From positions 1-41,231 of the forward strand of contig JAAYEB010000317.1 in the NCBI GenBank assembly GCA_012728995.1: a stretch of 41,231 nt of DNA, written 5' to 3'. Made by a program: the position numbers and the translations under genes. Position 1 is the stretch's first letter. Each line of letters opens with the position of its first letter. The stretch is from Fibrobacter sp. (lineage in GTDB: Bacteria; Fibrobacterota; Chitinivibrionia; Chitinivibrionales; Chitinispirillaceae). Below are positions 1 to 8,215 of this stretch, piece after piece. The notes under the pieces were generated by a model that was given only the letters and a program-made list of their open reading frames with translations, was not told where the DNA came from and searched no databases.

Positions 1-1304
1 CTTGTCAAATTGTCCCCTTTGACATTTACCAATTCAAGTTTTTTACCCTGAAATCCACTTCCTGTAAACATTTCTTCCGGCCAGATATACTTTTGGCCCT
101 GAACGAGTGTGTCGACAGGCAGTTTCAAATCAGCTGTCACCTTGACAGTCAAATTATCTGATCTGACGATGCATGAATAAATCTTTTCCTGTGATACCGC
201 ATCGAGAGGATCTTTTACTTCGATGATAAAATCGATAATTGTATCCTTTTCTACTGAAGGAGTTTTCCAGACAATTTCCTTTTTATCCTGATTAAACGAC
301 ATGCCATCAGGAATATCCACGATACTAATTTTCAACTGATCAAGAGTATGTTCTGCATCAGAAATAAACGGATAAAAATGATAAGTTGTTTCAGAAACAA
401 GATCTTCATCAATTTTCATTGTTATACGTGGAGCAGTATTGGTTTTTACATATAAACTACAGTTCATGACAGCTGTTTTGTTACTGCTGTTCTGTACCGA
501 GAATTCCAGTAGCCAGTTGCCTTCAGTATCTGGAGTTCCCGACAAAGAATGGTGCGCCTGATCCCAGGTGAGTCCAGAGGGAAGAGGAGAATTCAGTTTA
601 TAACTAAGTAGTCCGGATGGTTCTGATGGATCAACAGCCCAGACCTTGAATTCAAAAGGGTGATCCTTAAAAACAAGTTCCTGTAATTTTGAAACAAAAA
701 AAAGCGTATCATCCGATTTTACTTTTTTTGTGACATTTGTATATTTCAGTTCATTAATCAACAGTTTAGGTGCGATCAATTTCATTTGTCTGTCACTGAA
801 TTTTATTACAAGCTCCATATCTGATGGAGCAGTTCCAAAATAATTCTCAAAGATTTTAAGCATTTCTTTTCCTAATGTATATCCTTTGGCTTCCAGATCC
901 TCCAAGACCTGTTTCGAACGGGCATCCCAGATCTCGCTATGGGCTCGTGCATTTAGTGTAATAACCGGAATATCCCTGAGATAACTTAAAACACCAGTAT
1001 TCTGCATTGTCTGCCATACATTACCATCAATCAATACAGCCTTGTTCCTGAATCGGATTATATCTCCCTGAGAAACACCTTTATTGATATCACTTACATA
1101 GAAAAGCGGTGGCCCCTGAGCAGAAAATCTTTGTGAGAACATGTCTGCAGTTGGCTGGTTTGTAAGAGGAATTACCCCCATATGGACAAGTGGCATTTTT
1201 TTATCGTGTGATGCGGCTTTAGTGACATGCAGGAAAATAGCGGGAATAATGATCAGCAGGTGCAATATTAATTTCATCATTAAAATGGCCTGTCTGGAGA
1301 TCAT
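1..1304 (-). CDS. Secreted protein with putative-Ig (He_PIG-like) domains, C-terminus off the window
   Basis: An open frame runs from an ATG at 1304 to the left edge without a stop, about 434 codons visible. The N-terminus is a signal peptide (hydrophobic run LILHLLIIIPAIFL, then a likely AxA-type cut near residue 30). The first ~150 mature residues resemble nothing I recognise. Then come at least two repeats with the putative-Ig signature: GLTWDQAHHSLSGTPDTEG followed by a beta-rich stretch, and GMSFNQDKKEIVWKTPSVEK later. Such domains are typical of cell-surface or periplasmic proteins of environmental bacteria. The ATG overlaps the TGA of the ExbD-like gene by one base (TGATGA), so translation is probably coupled to it. 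The upstream ExbB/ExbD-like pair suggests an energised envelope function. Function and full length are unknown. Confidence 0.75.
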   Translation of the reverse strand, partial: MISRQAILMMKLILHLLIIIPAIFLHVTKAASHDKKMPLVHMGVIPLTNQPTADMFSQRFSAQGPPLFYVSDINKGVSQGDIIRFRNKAVLIDGNVWQTMQNTGVLSYLRDIPVITLNARAHSEIWDARSKQVLEDLEAKGYTLGKEMLKIFENYFGTAPSDMELVIKFSDRQMKLIAPKLLINELKYTNVTKKVKSDDTLFFVSKLQELVFKDHPFEFKVWAVDPSEPSGLLSYKLNSPLPSGLTWDQAHHSLSGTPDTEGNWLLEFSVQNSSNKTAVMNCSLYVKTNTAPRITMKIDEDLVSETTYHFYPFISDAEHTLDQLKISIVDIPDGMSFNQDKKEIVWKTPSVEKDTIIDFIIEVKDPLDAVSQEKIYSCIVRSDNLTVKVTADLKLPVDTLVQGQKYIWPEEMFTGSGFQGKKLELVNVKGDNLT

Positions 1305-1834
1305 CAAAAACCTCTCTGCTTCCTTGTCCATAACCTGTATTCTTCCTGCATCTCCCTGGTAAACTCTTTTTCGCCATAATCAATATGACTGTTAAACGCA
1401 AACCATTCCCTTTCTTTTTCACTCCAGCTGATATTTCCGTATCTGTAAGTTACAACTGAGCTGTATTCCTTTACCATTAATGAGATATATTTTGATCCGT
1501 TGTGCATAATTACAGTCAGATCACCTTTATCGGAAAGTGATTCTATATATTTTTTATCTCCGAGATCGCTGACTACTATTTTCTGGTTTTTAAGACCGAA
1601 ATTATTAACATAAGAAATTGCTTTGTCAGGTGTTCCCGGATGATTCTCTATCCATTGGGCAAGTTCTACCCAGTATGTATCTTTTTGTGCCAGCTCGAGT
1701 CTGGCAATGTCCATATTTACAAGTGGAACCAGAAATAGAAAGAAAAGGACGAATATGACAACCATGATAGAAAGAGCATCCTCCAGTGATATTGCATTAC
1801 CGGCACCTGCATTCGCCTTTCTTGTTCTATTCAT
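1304..1834 (-). CDS. ExbD/TolR/MotB-like single-pass membrane protein
   Basis: A 176-aa protein with a short basic cytoplasmic N-terminus (MNRTRKANAG), one strongly hydrophobic segment at about residues 20-42 and a periplasmic remainder of about 130 residues. An acidic pair (ED) sits just before the transmembrane segment, where ExbD/TolR/MotB-type stators carry their proton-binding aspartate. This topology, and the position directly after a MotA/TolQ/ExbB-type gene with an 8-base overlap, make it the likely stator partner of that channel. I see no OmpA-like peptidoglycan-binding domain, so it is not a full MotB. Sequence similarity to canonical ExbD is weak, and the assignment rests on topology and context. 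Translation is probably coupled at both ends. Confidence 0.6.
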   Translation of the reverse strand: MNRTRKANAGAGNAISLEDALSIMVVIFVLFFLFLVPLVNMDIARLELAQKDTYWVELAQWIENHPGTPDKAISYVNNFGLKNQKIVVSDLGDKKYIESLSDKGDLTVIMHNGSKYISLMVKEYSSVVTYRYGNISWSEKEREWFAFNSHIDYGEKEFTREMQEEYRLWTRKQRGF

Positions 1835-2918
1835 CTGTGTTCTCCGTTCTTAAAAAAGGTAAAGCAAGACTTTCTATTTTGGAATTTATAAATTCCCTGT
1901 ATTCAGATTCGTAACTGGTAAGCCGGTTAATTTTATTAGCCAGGTTTTTCTCCAGTGGCAGCAGTTTTTCCATTTGAAACCCGGTTTCTTCAATCCTCAT
2001 TGTTAAAAAATTGATCTGATCACTAATTAATTTGTTAAGAGAAATGATTTTTTCTGTAAAAACTTTCTGGTTTTCTACAAGTTCTTTTATACTGTTTTTG
2101 GTTTTTCCATAATTATCTTTAATCCACGGTTTAAGATACACAATACACCAGTCTTCAAGATCGTTATTTACTGCTTCGAACCTGGAAAACACTTTTTCCA
2201 TAATCTGAATTGTTAATAATTCAATAAAGATTGACAGGGCAGTAGCAAACATGGTTGTAAGTATCGCATAGGCATTTCCGTCTATAGCTTTAACAATATC
2301 ATTGACAAACTGAAAGTCGCCCCTGCTTCCTTTCAGAGAAAGCATTGCCTGTTTCATGGGTTCAAATGTCATGAGAAGACCTATAAGGGTACCCAAAAAA
2401 CCCAGTTTCAGTGTTATTCTGGTAACCAGATTATGAAAACCCAATATTTTTGAGGATATTTGATCCCGCCTGAATGCAAATTGATCCATTATTCGTTCAA
2501 GGCCATCAGTTTCACCCTGTAATCCAAGTTGTATGCAGTTTAAAATATTTTCACGGATATTGCATGGAGGGCTTTTCTCAACAAGCTCTTTTTGAAGTAG
2601 TTCAAGATCTGGTTCAACACCTTTCTCCTTAAGAATTTTTAGTGTATCAGTGGTTCTCAGAGCTTCAGAACCTAAAAATGAAAGCTGAAAAAGGGCTCCG
2701 GACTGACCTGCTACAAAAAGAATAAGTATGGACCATAAAAAGATATCTTTATACCACAAGGGTTGAAAATAGAAAAAACCAAGTACTGAAAGACCAATAA
2801 GGGGTAAAGGTAACAACCGTGCAAGCTTGATAACTTTATCAAGGCTGAGAAGATTCTGGTATGCCTGCACCAGTATGGAACAATTGAAATTTTTACATGC
2901 ATTCTTTTTAAAAGTCAT
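1827..2918 (-). CDS. MotA/TolQ/ExbB-family proton channel protein
   Basis: A 363-aa protein. Two hydrophobic segments lie near residues 35-75. Around residue 175 is GFLGTLIGLLMTF, the characteristic small-residue helix of the MotA/TolQ/ExbB family, and a further helix (YAILTTMFATALSIFIELL) follows near 215-235. This gives the usual channel core. The last ~110 residues are charged and helical, a cytoplasmic coiled coil longer than in ordinary ExbB. These proteins convert proton-motive force into mechanical work with an ExbD-type partner, here encoded directly downstream with an 8-base overlap. The start is supported by AAGGAG before the ATG. Whether the motor serves uptake, adhesion or surface movement cannot be read from the sequence; the downstream Ig-domain protein favours an envelope or surface role. 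Confidence 0.8.
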   Translation of the reverse strand: MTFKKNACKNFNCSILVQAYQNLLSLDKVIKLARLLPLPLIGLSVLGFFYFQPLWYKDIFLWSILILFVAGQSGALFQLSFLGSEALRTTDTLKILKEKGVEPDLELLQKELVEKSPPCNIRENILNCIQLGLQGETDGLERIMDQFAFRRDQISSKILGFHNLVTRITLKLGFLGTLIGLLMTFEPMKQAMLSLKGSRGDFQFVNDIVKAIDGNAYAILTTMFATALSIFIELLTIQIMEKVFSRFEAVNNDLEDWCIVYLKPWIKDNYGKTKNSIKELVENQKVFTEKIISLNKLISDQINFLTMRIEETGFQMEKLLPLEKNLANKINRLTSYESEYREFINSKIESLALPFLRTENTDE

Positions 2919-2927
2919 ATTTTCTCC

Positions 2928-4064
2928 TTAACCAGACTTTTTTAAGTCAATGGAAATTTCCATATCACATCCCAGACTGTACCGTTTCGGATTCCAGTAA
3001 TATAGATAAAATTCAAGCGGCATAATCGATACAGGAATAAAATACTTGCCTTTTGGGAGCATGTTGAAATTGAAACGGGAGAGCCTGAGCCGGATTCCCG
3101 GAATCCAGGTATCGTATGCAAACGTAAGTGATGTTCCCCAGGATGCAGATCCCGGAGCTTCAAGAGAATCAAGTTCAAATTTCATAACAGGTTTTCTGTA
3201 TATTTCTTTATCAAAAAGGAGAAAGTAATTAAAACGGCTAAATTTAAAGTTGAAAGAATGTGATATGTTTTTTTTATGTGAATTGCTCCATTGCCGTTCA
3301 GATTGAGAAAGTATTGCAGGTTGGGATGTATGATCATAAAAATGATTAATGTTTTTTTCAAGCCAGAAATATTCAGGAATTAACCAGCCTGCCTGGCTTA
3401 GTTCATAACGGATAAAAGGTACACCCAAAGAAAAGGAGAATGCATGCTTTCTGTAATTATCATGGCTGTTTTCAATGAGATTATCTGCAAGATTCCCATG
3501 ATGCCATTTAATTCGCAATCCCGCCTTTGTACTAATAAAACCAATGTTTTTGCTTGCTTTCAGTTCAAGACTATTATTCAGTACAGAGGAACTGCTTGCA
3601 GACAGATTTACATCCTTGTATATAAAAAGGCCCTCAGGCCAGGAACCACAATCCAATAATAATTTTATTTTCTCTTTTGCACTTATTTTTTTGTCAAAAA
3701 CAGATTTCCAGATACTTGTATTATTACTCTTAAAAACATTCCTTTTGTCCGGTTTTAAAAGAGGAGTAAGCATTTCATTGTACTCTGAAAGAATTTTTTC
3801 CGTATGAATTGAATCAAGTTTTGCAATCTGTGTCCCATTATGGAATAAAATTAATGTATAATCTTTACAAGTATTAAGACAGATGCCAAATTCACATTCA
3901 CCATAAGGAAAAACAGTGCTGTCTATCCCGAAAATTTGAAATATTGCATAGTTATCTATAATTGAAGGTACACAGGGAGGACATGTGGAAGAAAAACCCG
4001 AAAAAAAAACAGTACATATCAAGACGAATACAAATGAGTAGTTATCTCTTATTGTAAAAAGCAA
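2928..4064 (-). CDS. Secreted protein of unknown function, first gene of the ExbB/ExbD-like unit
   Basis: A 378-aa open frame read from a TTG codon preceded by GGAG at a 5-base spacing. The N-terminus has a hydrophobic export signal (FVFVLICTVFFSGFSS) and then a cysteine-rich stretch (TCPPCVP, later GECEFGICLNTC), suggesting disulfides or a redox or metal site in the exported part. The C-terminal half contains alternating aromatic and polar strands (for example HAFSFSLGVPFIRYEL, SFNFKFSRFNYFLLF, LEFYLYYWNP), as in small outer-membrane beta-barrels, but I cannot confirm a barrel. It ends 9 bases before the ExbB-like gene and is the promoter-proximal member of the four-gene unit. I do not recognise the family. 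Confidence 0.65.
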   Translation of the reverse strand: MLFTIRDNYSFVFVLICTVFFSGFSSTCPPCVPSIIDNYAIFQIFGIDSTVFPYGECEFGICLNTCKDYTLILFHNGTQIAKLDSIHTEKILSEYNEMLTPLLKPDKRNVFKSNNTSIWKSVFDKKISAKEKIKLLLDCGSWPEGLFIYKDVNLSASSSSVLNNSLELKASKNIGFISTKAGLRIKWHHGNLADNLIENSHDNYRKHAFSFSLGVPFIRYELSQAGWLIPEYFWLEKNINHFYDHTSQPAILSQSERQWSNSHKKNISHSFNFKFSRFNYFLLFDKEIYRKPVMKFELDSLEAPGSASWGTSLTFAYDTWIPGIRLRLSRFNFNMLPKGKYFIPVSIMPLEFYLYYWNPKRYSLGCDMEISIDLKKSG

Positions 4065-4614
4065 AGTTACTCCATTTAGATCTTATTTATAGAATAATAC
4101 GCAAATATATAATCTATGTTAACAAATACTGTTTTGTTGATACTGAATGGTAACAATTCTTTTATGCAAGTTTCTTTTTTTTATTATATATCTCAAACAG
4201 ATTGGCTGCAATCAACTCCCGGGTGGTTTTACCTCTGCTGCATACAAAAAGCCGTTCTGATAAATCCTGACTTGCTACTTATAACATGAAAAAGCCCTCA
4301 TGATGCGGAATAAATCCCCCCCCCCAATTATTATCTCCATCTGATTATGATATGGTTAAGCAAGAAATCATAAACTAAATGTAAAATGCATATAAATAAT
4401 ATAGTTAATTGTTTTCTAAAAAGATTATTTTTCCAGTTTTTTTGTATTCCCCGCCACTCCCGCAAGATCATATTCAATTAATCAGTGCAAAAGCATTTAC
4501 AAAAACAACCGGATTTATATAAACAGGTTGTCTTTCGATGTCAGAGTTATTGAAGTTGATTACCAGTTTCGTGGTGTCTCTGTCATCAACAATGATCCGG
4601 TACGGTGCGATTTT
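4065..4614. other. 550-base gap with a C10 tract and an in-frame open stretch after the PRPP synthetase stop
   Basis: No convincing gene is visible. The segment is AT-rich and holds a run of ten C at 4316-4325. Next to the PRPP synthetase stop codon an open stretch of 46 codons continues in the same minus-strand frame to a TGA at 4474-4476. An imperfect stem (ACAACC / GGTTGT) lies near 4505-4532. The promoter of the unit starting at 4064 is presumably within this gap near its left end, but no clear -35/-10 pair stood out. Confidence 0.6.
4316..4325. repeat. Homopolymeric C10 tract
   Basis: Ten consecutive C in a stretch that is otherwise strongly AT-rich, about 250 bases upstream of the TTG start at 4064. 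Such tracts are prone to slippage. A matching G10 run occurs at 27950-27959. Confidence 0.9.
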
Positions 4615-5745
4615 TTATGAATCGAAATTATCAATCTTGAAAAGGTCGCTTACGGATTGATTAAAGTGGAGGTGATTTATTGTTGACGCAAATCTTTGTG
4701 CCAGTGAATGTATTTTTATGAAGTCCAGCGAACGAATTGCAGGAATACAGGGTATTGAATCTGTTGTATGAAACTCCTTTAGGCCAAAGGATTTGTTTAA
4801 TTCAATCAGAACCGGAATGTACTCTTCACGTAATTTCATATGGCTTACACCGATATAGATTTCGCTTATTCCGTTATTATAGAGCCATCTTGTAGCATTG
4901 CATAATGAACCACCCGTAACAGTTTCATCATCTGTAATAATGGCGATTTTTTTATTTTGGATATTTCCGACTACTCCAAGAAGATTGGCCTTGTCTTTCC
5001 CGGGTCTGAATTTGTTTGCGATTGCATATGGAATATTCATTGCATCAGAAAAATGGACTGTAAATTTTGCTCCGCCAGCATCTGTTGACACAGCTACAGC
5101 GTTTTCAAGTTCTTTGAATGAATTGAATATTTCCACGAAGAGATCAAGACTGCTCAAAGCTACAAGCATCATTTCCGGTTCGTAAAATCCATACAACGAC
5201 AGCGTGTGTGGATGGTATGTAAGATGAATATTTGCTCCTGCAGTTTTGAGTTGATCAGCAAAAAGACTGGATAATGTTGCCTCTCTGGCCAGAAAACTGG
5301 GTTTATCCTGTCTGGAATAGGGACAGTATGGGGTTACAACGGTAATGGTACGAGTCCGGTGAGCACGAAGAGTCCGTACAACCTGCAAAAGCTGCTGAAT
5401 GTTTTCATTTACAGTGTTTGGACTGAGAAATTCATGAACACTTTGAAATACATATGCATTTGATCCTGCAACATGCTGTTTGAATCTGGGACATGTTTCT
5501 GAATCTGCGAAAATGGTTGTAACAGGATCATCATAACTTCCCAGTAATGGAATATCTTCGAGTTTACTTCCATTGGACCTGAGCATTTTTTCATATTCAT
5601 TTTTAACTGATTGTGCGAGTTCGATTCCGGAATTGCATGCAACAAAAAGCAGCCATCCATTTGGTCCGGAAAGTTTCTGTTTTTTTAAACCTGAAAATTT
5701 TTCTGGTGTTATAAATAGCTCTGATGAGTGATTTTTGAATCCCAT
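4615..5745 (-). CDS. prs: Divergent ribose-phosphate pyrophosphokinase (PRPP synthetase family)
   Basis: PRPP synthetases transfer pyrophosphate from ATP to ribose 5-phosphate, supplying PRPP for nucleotide, histidine and tryptophan synthesis. Recognisable elements in this 376-aa protein are the ATP-binding region TPYCPYSRQDKP (about residues 138-149), the STDAGG motif (220-225) and the PRPP-binding loop TDDETVTGGS (271-280). The usual DLHxxQIQGFF catalytic segment is replaced by YHPHTLSLYGFY (177-188): a histidine is kept but the preceding aspartate is not. The protein is about 60 residues longer than typical bacterial Prs (310-320 aa). It is therefore a divergent paralogue that may be active or may have taken another role, and a standard prs could exist elsewhere. 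The next gene upstream, prmA, is 56 bases away on the same strand. Confidence 0.8.
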   Translation of the reverse strand: MGFKNHSSELFITPEKFSGLKKQKLSGPNGWLLFVACNSGIELAQSVKNEYEKMLRSNGSKLEDIPLLGSYDDPVTTIFADSETCPRFKQHVAGSNAYVFQSVHEFLSPNTVNENIQQLLQVVRTLRAHRTRTITVVTPYCPYSRQDKPSFLAREATLSSLFADQLKTAGANIHLTYHPHTLSLYGFYEPEMMLVALSSLDLFVEIFNSFKELENAVAVSTDAGGAKFTVHFSDAMNIPYAIANKFRPGKDKANLLGVVGNIQNKKIAIITDDETVTGGSLCNATRWLYNNGISEIYIGVSHMKLREEYIPVLIELNKSFGLKEFHTTDSIPCIPAIRSLDFIKIHSLAQRFASTINHLHFNQSVSDLFKIDNFDS

Positions 5746-5801
5746 TTCTTTCTCCGAAGATGAGGGTATAATAAAAATTTATATATGAACTCATTAATCA
5801 A

Positions 5802-6647
5802 CTATTTTTTTTGAAAAGTACCGCACCACCATTCATTTTCAATTTTTTTACTTACCAGTTCGAAACCGGTTTCGGCTGCATATCTGATTGCACTCTCATT
5901 TTCATCAGAAAGAATTCCCGACCAGATCAGTAATCCCTGATTTTTAATCAATTGTGATGTCTGATATAAAAGAGGAACTGATTCTGTAAGAATCATGTTC
6001 ATCACAATCATGTCGAAAAAATGTTGAATATTAAAACAATCAGTAGTTCCGATTATAAAGTCAATCTGTCCACCGGGGATGTTTTGGTAGTAGTTTTCAG
6101 CAAGATTTTCTCTGCAATCCGGATCATTTTCTACACCGAAGCAGGCTGCAGCACCACAAAAGTCTGCGGTAAAACAGAGCACGCCCGAACCTGTACCAAT
6201 ATCAAGAAACCTTTTTCCATACAACCATTTTTTTCGTGATATAATGGCTTGTGCAGCAAGTCGTGTTGTTTCATGATGACCAGTTCCGAAGGCCATTTTA
6301 GGTTCAATCTTAATCCAGTGATCATTTTCATGTAATTCTGGCGGAAGCCATAAAGGTGAAACCAGAAAACCGGGAGCCAGTTTTGCGGGTTTCATTGATT
6401 TACGCCACTGTTCATTCCAGTCCTGCTCTTCAACTTTATAAAAGAGAACCGGTGAACGAAGGTCATACACTTTCAAATATTCTTCAGCTTTTTCCGCAGA
6501 ACCGGCATCTTTAAAGTAAATCTTTACCCTGACACCATCATCAACAGATTCTTCTTCACAACCAAGCATTTCGAGAGTATAACAGCGTCCAAGTGCCAAT
6601 TCGCTATCTTCATTGCTTAAAATGGTACTTACACAGTAGCTGGACAT
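5802..6647 (-). CDS. prmA: Ribosomal protein L11 methyltransferase
   Basis: PrmA uses S-adenosylmethionine to methylate lysines and the N-terminus of ribosomal protein L11. The 281-aa product has the family layout: a small N-terminal substrate-recognition domain, the linker WNEQWRKSMKP (about 97-107), then a class I methyltransferase domain. That domain shows the PrmA signature MAFGTGHHETTRLAAQ, glycine-rich motif I LDIGTGSGVLCF and a GVEND acidic end of strand 2. A later N-M-I-L segment fits motif IV. Length is normal for PrmA (about 290). The ATG follows the thiC TAG with no intervening base, so the two are co-transcribed and probably translationally coupled, although the functions are unrelated. 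Confidence 0.9.
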   Translation of the reverse strand: MSSYCVSTILSNEDSELALGRCYTLEMLGCEEESVDDGVRVKIYFKDAGSAEKAEEYLKVYDLRSPVLFYKVEEQDWNEQWRKSMKPAKLAPGFLVSPLWLPPELHENDHWIKIEPKMAFGTGHHETTRLAAQAIISRKKWLYGKRFLDIGTGSGVLCFTADFCGAAACFGVENDPDCRENLAENYYQNIPGGQIDFIIGTTDCFNIQHFFDMIVMNMILTESVPLLYQTSQLIKNQGLLIWSGILSDENESAIRYAAETGFELVSKKIENEWWCGTFQKK

Positions 6648-7937
6648 CTAAAGCTCCTGTTCGGAAACAGATTTTGATCTTTTTACAGCACAAAATTCAC
6701 CACACATACTGCAAAGGGATTTGTTGGTTTCCGGCGGCAGCGACTGACGATATTGACGGGCCTTTTCCGGATCTACGCATAAAGAAAGAATTCTCTCCCA
6801 ATCGAGTTGTGTTTTTGCTTCAGAAATCGCATTATCCCAATCAATAGCTCCGGGATGACCTTTGGCTACATCTGCTGAATGTGCGGCGATCTTTGAAGCA
6901 ATTACTCCCTCGCGGACATCATCAAGCGATGGCAGCCGCAAATGTTCTGCAGGAGTTACATAACAGAGAAAATCAGCTCCTGACATTGCGGCAAGCGCTC
7001 CACCAATTGCTCCACTTATATGATCGTAGCCGGGAGAAATGTCTGTTACGATAGGCCCCAGAACATAGAAAGGTGCATTGTTACAAAGAGTTTTCTGAAT
7101 ACGCATGTTGGTTGTAACCTGGTCTAGGGGTACATGCCCCGGACCTTCAACAAATACACCTACATTTTTATTTCGTGCTCTTTTTACAAGATCACCCAGA
7201 ATGATAAGTTCCTCTATCTGAACTCTATCGGTTGCATCATGAATAGCTCCAGGCCTGAAACCATCACCAAGGCTTACTGCAACATCATATTCTGCAAGAA
7301 TGTCGAGCAATCTGTCGTATTGTTCGTATAATGGATTTTCCTTTTTATTTTTATGTATCCATTCCATCATTATCGTACCGCCACGGCTTACAGCTCCAGC
7401 CATTCTTTTTACTTCCATAAATCTTTTAACTGTCTGATCCGTAACACCGCAATGAAGTGTTAAAAAATCTACACCCTCCCTGCAATGATCCTCAACTACC
7501 TCAAACATGTCATCTGCTGATACTTCCAGTATTGATTTGCCACGTGAACGGGCACGAACAGCCATTTCATACAGTGGTACAGTACCCAGGGCAACCGGGC
7601 AGTCTTTTATAATTGATTTTCTGATTGAAGCAAGATCACCTGAAGTGGAGAGATCCATAATAGCATCTGCACCGTATTTCACAGCAATTCGCATTTTTTC
7701 AATTTCGTATTCAATATCAGCCTGAGATGATGAAGTACCGATATTTGCGTTAACTTTAATTCGGGTTTGCGAACCAAGAACAAGAGGTTCTATGGAACGA
7801 AGTTTATTACGGACAATAACTGCAGAACCATCAGCAACAGAACTCCGCAATTTTTCGGGAGCTAAACCTTCTTTTATTGCTGCTTGTTTTGTTTCATCAG
7901 TAATAATGCCGGATCTGGCTTGTTCAATTCTAGTCAT
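6648..7937 (-). CDS. thiC: Phosphomethylpyrimidine synthase ThiC (short, clostridial/archaeal type)
   Basis: ThiC is a radical-SAM enzyme that rearranges 5-aminoimidazole ribotide into hydroxymethylpyrimidine phosphate, the pyrimidine half of thiamine. The product (429 aa from the ATG at 7937) has the short form's N-terminus (MTRIEQARSGIITDE), the NANIGTSS segment, FVEGPGHVPLDQ and the C-terminal iron-sulfur motif CSMCGEFC. The spacing there is C-x2-C-x3-C, one residue shorter than the C-x2-C-x4-C of the E. coli type. An upstream in-frame TTG at 7955 would add six residues, but the ATG matches the family N-terminus and a GGAG lies upstream. I looked for a TPP riboswitch between this gene and dksA and saw none, so regulation differs from the textbook case or lies elsewhere. 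Confidence 0.93.
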   Translation of the reverse strand: MTRIEQARSGIITDETKQAAIKEGLAPEKLRSSVADGSAVIVRNKLRSIEPLVLGSQTRIKVNANIGTSSSQADIEYEIEKMRIAVKYGADAIMDLSTSGDLASIRKSIIKDCPVALGTVPLYEMAVRARSRGKSILEVSADDMFEVVEDHCREGVDFLTLHCGVTDQTVKRFMEVKRMAGAVSRGGTIMMEWIHKNKKENPLYEQYDRLLDILAEYDVAVSLGDGFRPGAIHDATDRVQIEELIILGDLVKRARNKNVGVFVEGPGHVPLDQVTTNMRIQKTLCNNAPFYVLGPIVTDISPGYDHISGAIGGALAAMSGADFLCYVTPAEHLRLPSLDDVREGVIASKIAAHSADVAKGHPGAIDWDNAISEAKTQLDWERILSLCVDPEKARQYRQSLPPETNKSLCSMCGEFCAVKRSKSVSEQEL

Positions 7938-8215
7938 GAGCCCACTATACTCCAATTAATATTTATTCCATATTGATATTTGGTTCAGATTTAATCTGAT
8001 AAGATAATTAATAAACTGCATAGAAAATAGATCAAGGGGGCAGTTTTAACAGCTAAAAAATGAATGGCATGGTGTGTGCAGTTATCTGTAGTTCAAGTGA
8101 TACTTGTATAAATCACAGCAAAATGGTATTATTAAGTTTATCATATATTTAAAATTTGTTTTTTTATATTATTGTTAATCCCACATCAGGTAAGAGGAAT
8201 TATTGGAGGAAATTA

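Noticed and set aside
1827-2918. Zorya-type (ZorA/ZorB) defence motor
   Set aside because: The MotA-like and partner genes superficially fit, but the partner lacks an OmpA-like domain and no ZorC/D/E-like genes are adjacent; the neighbours are envelope proteins.
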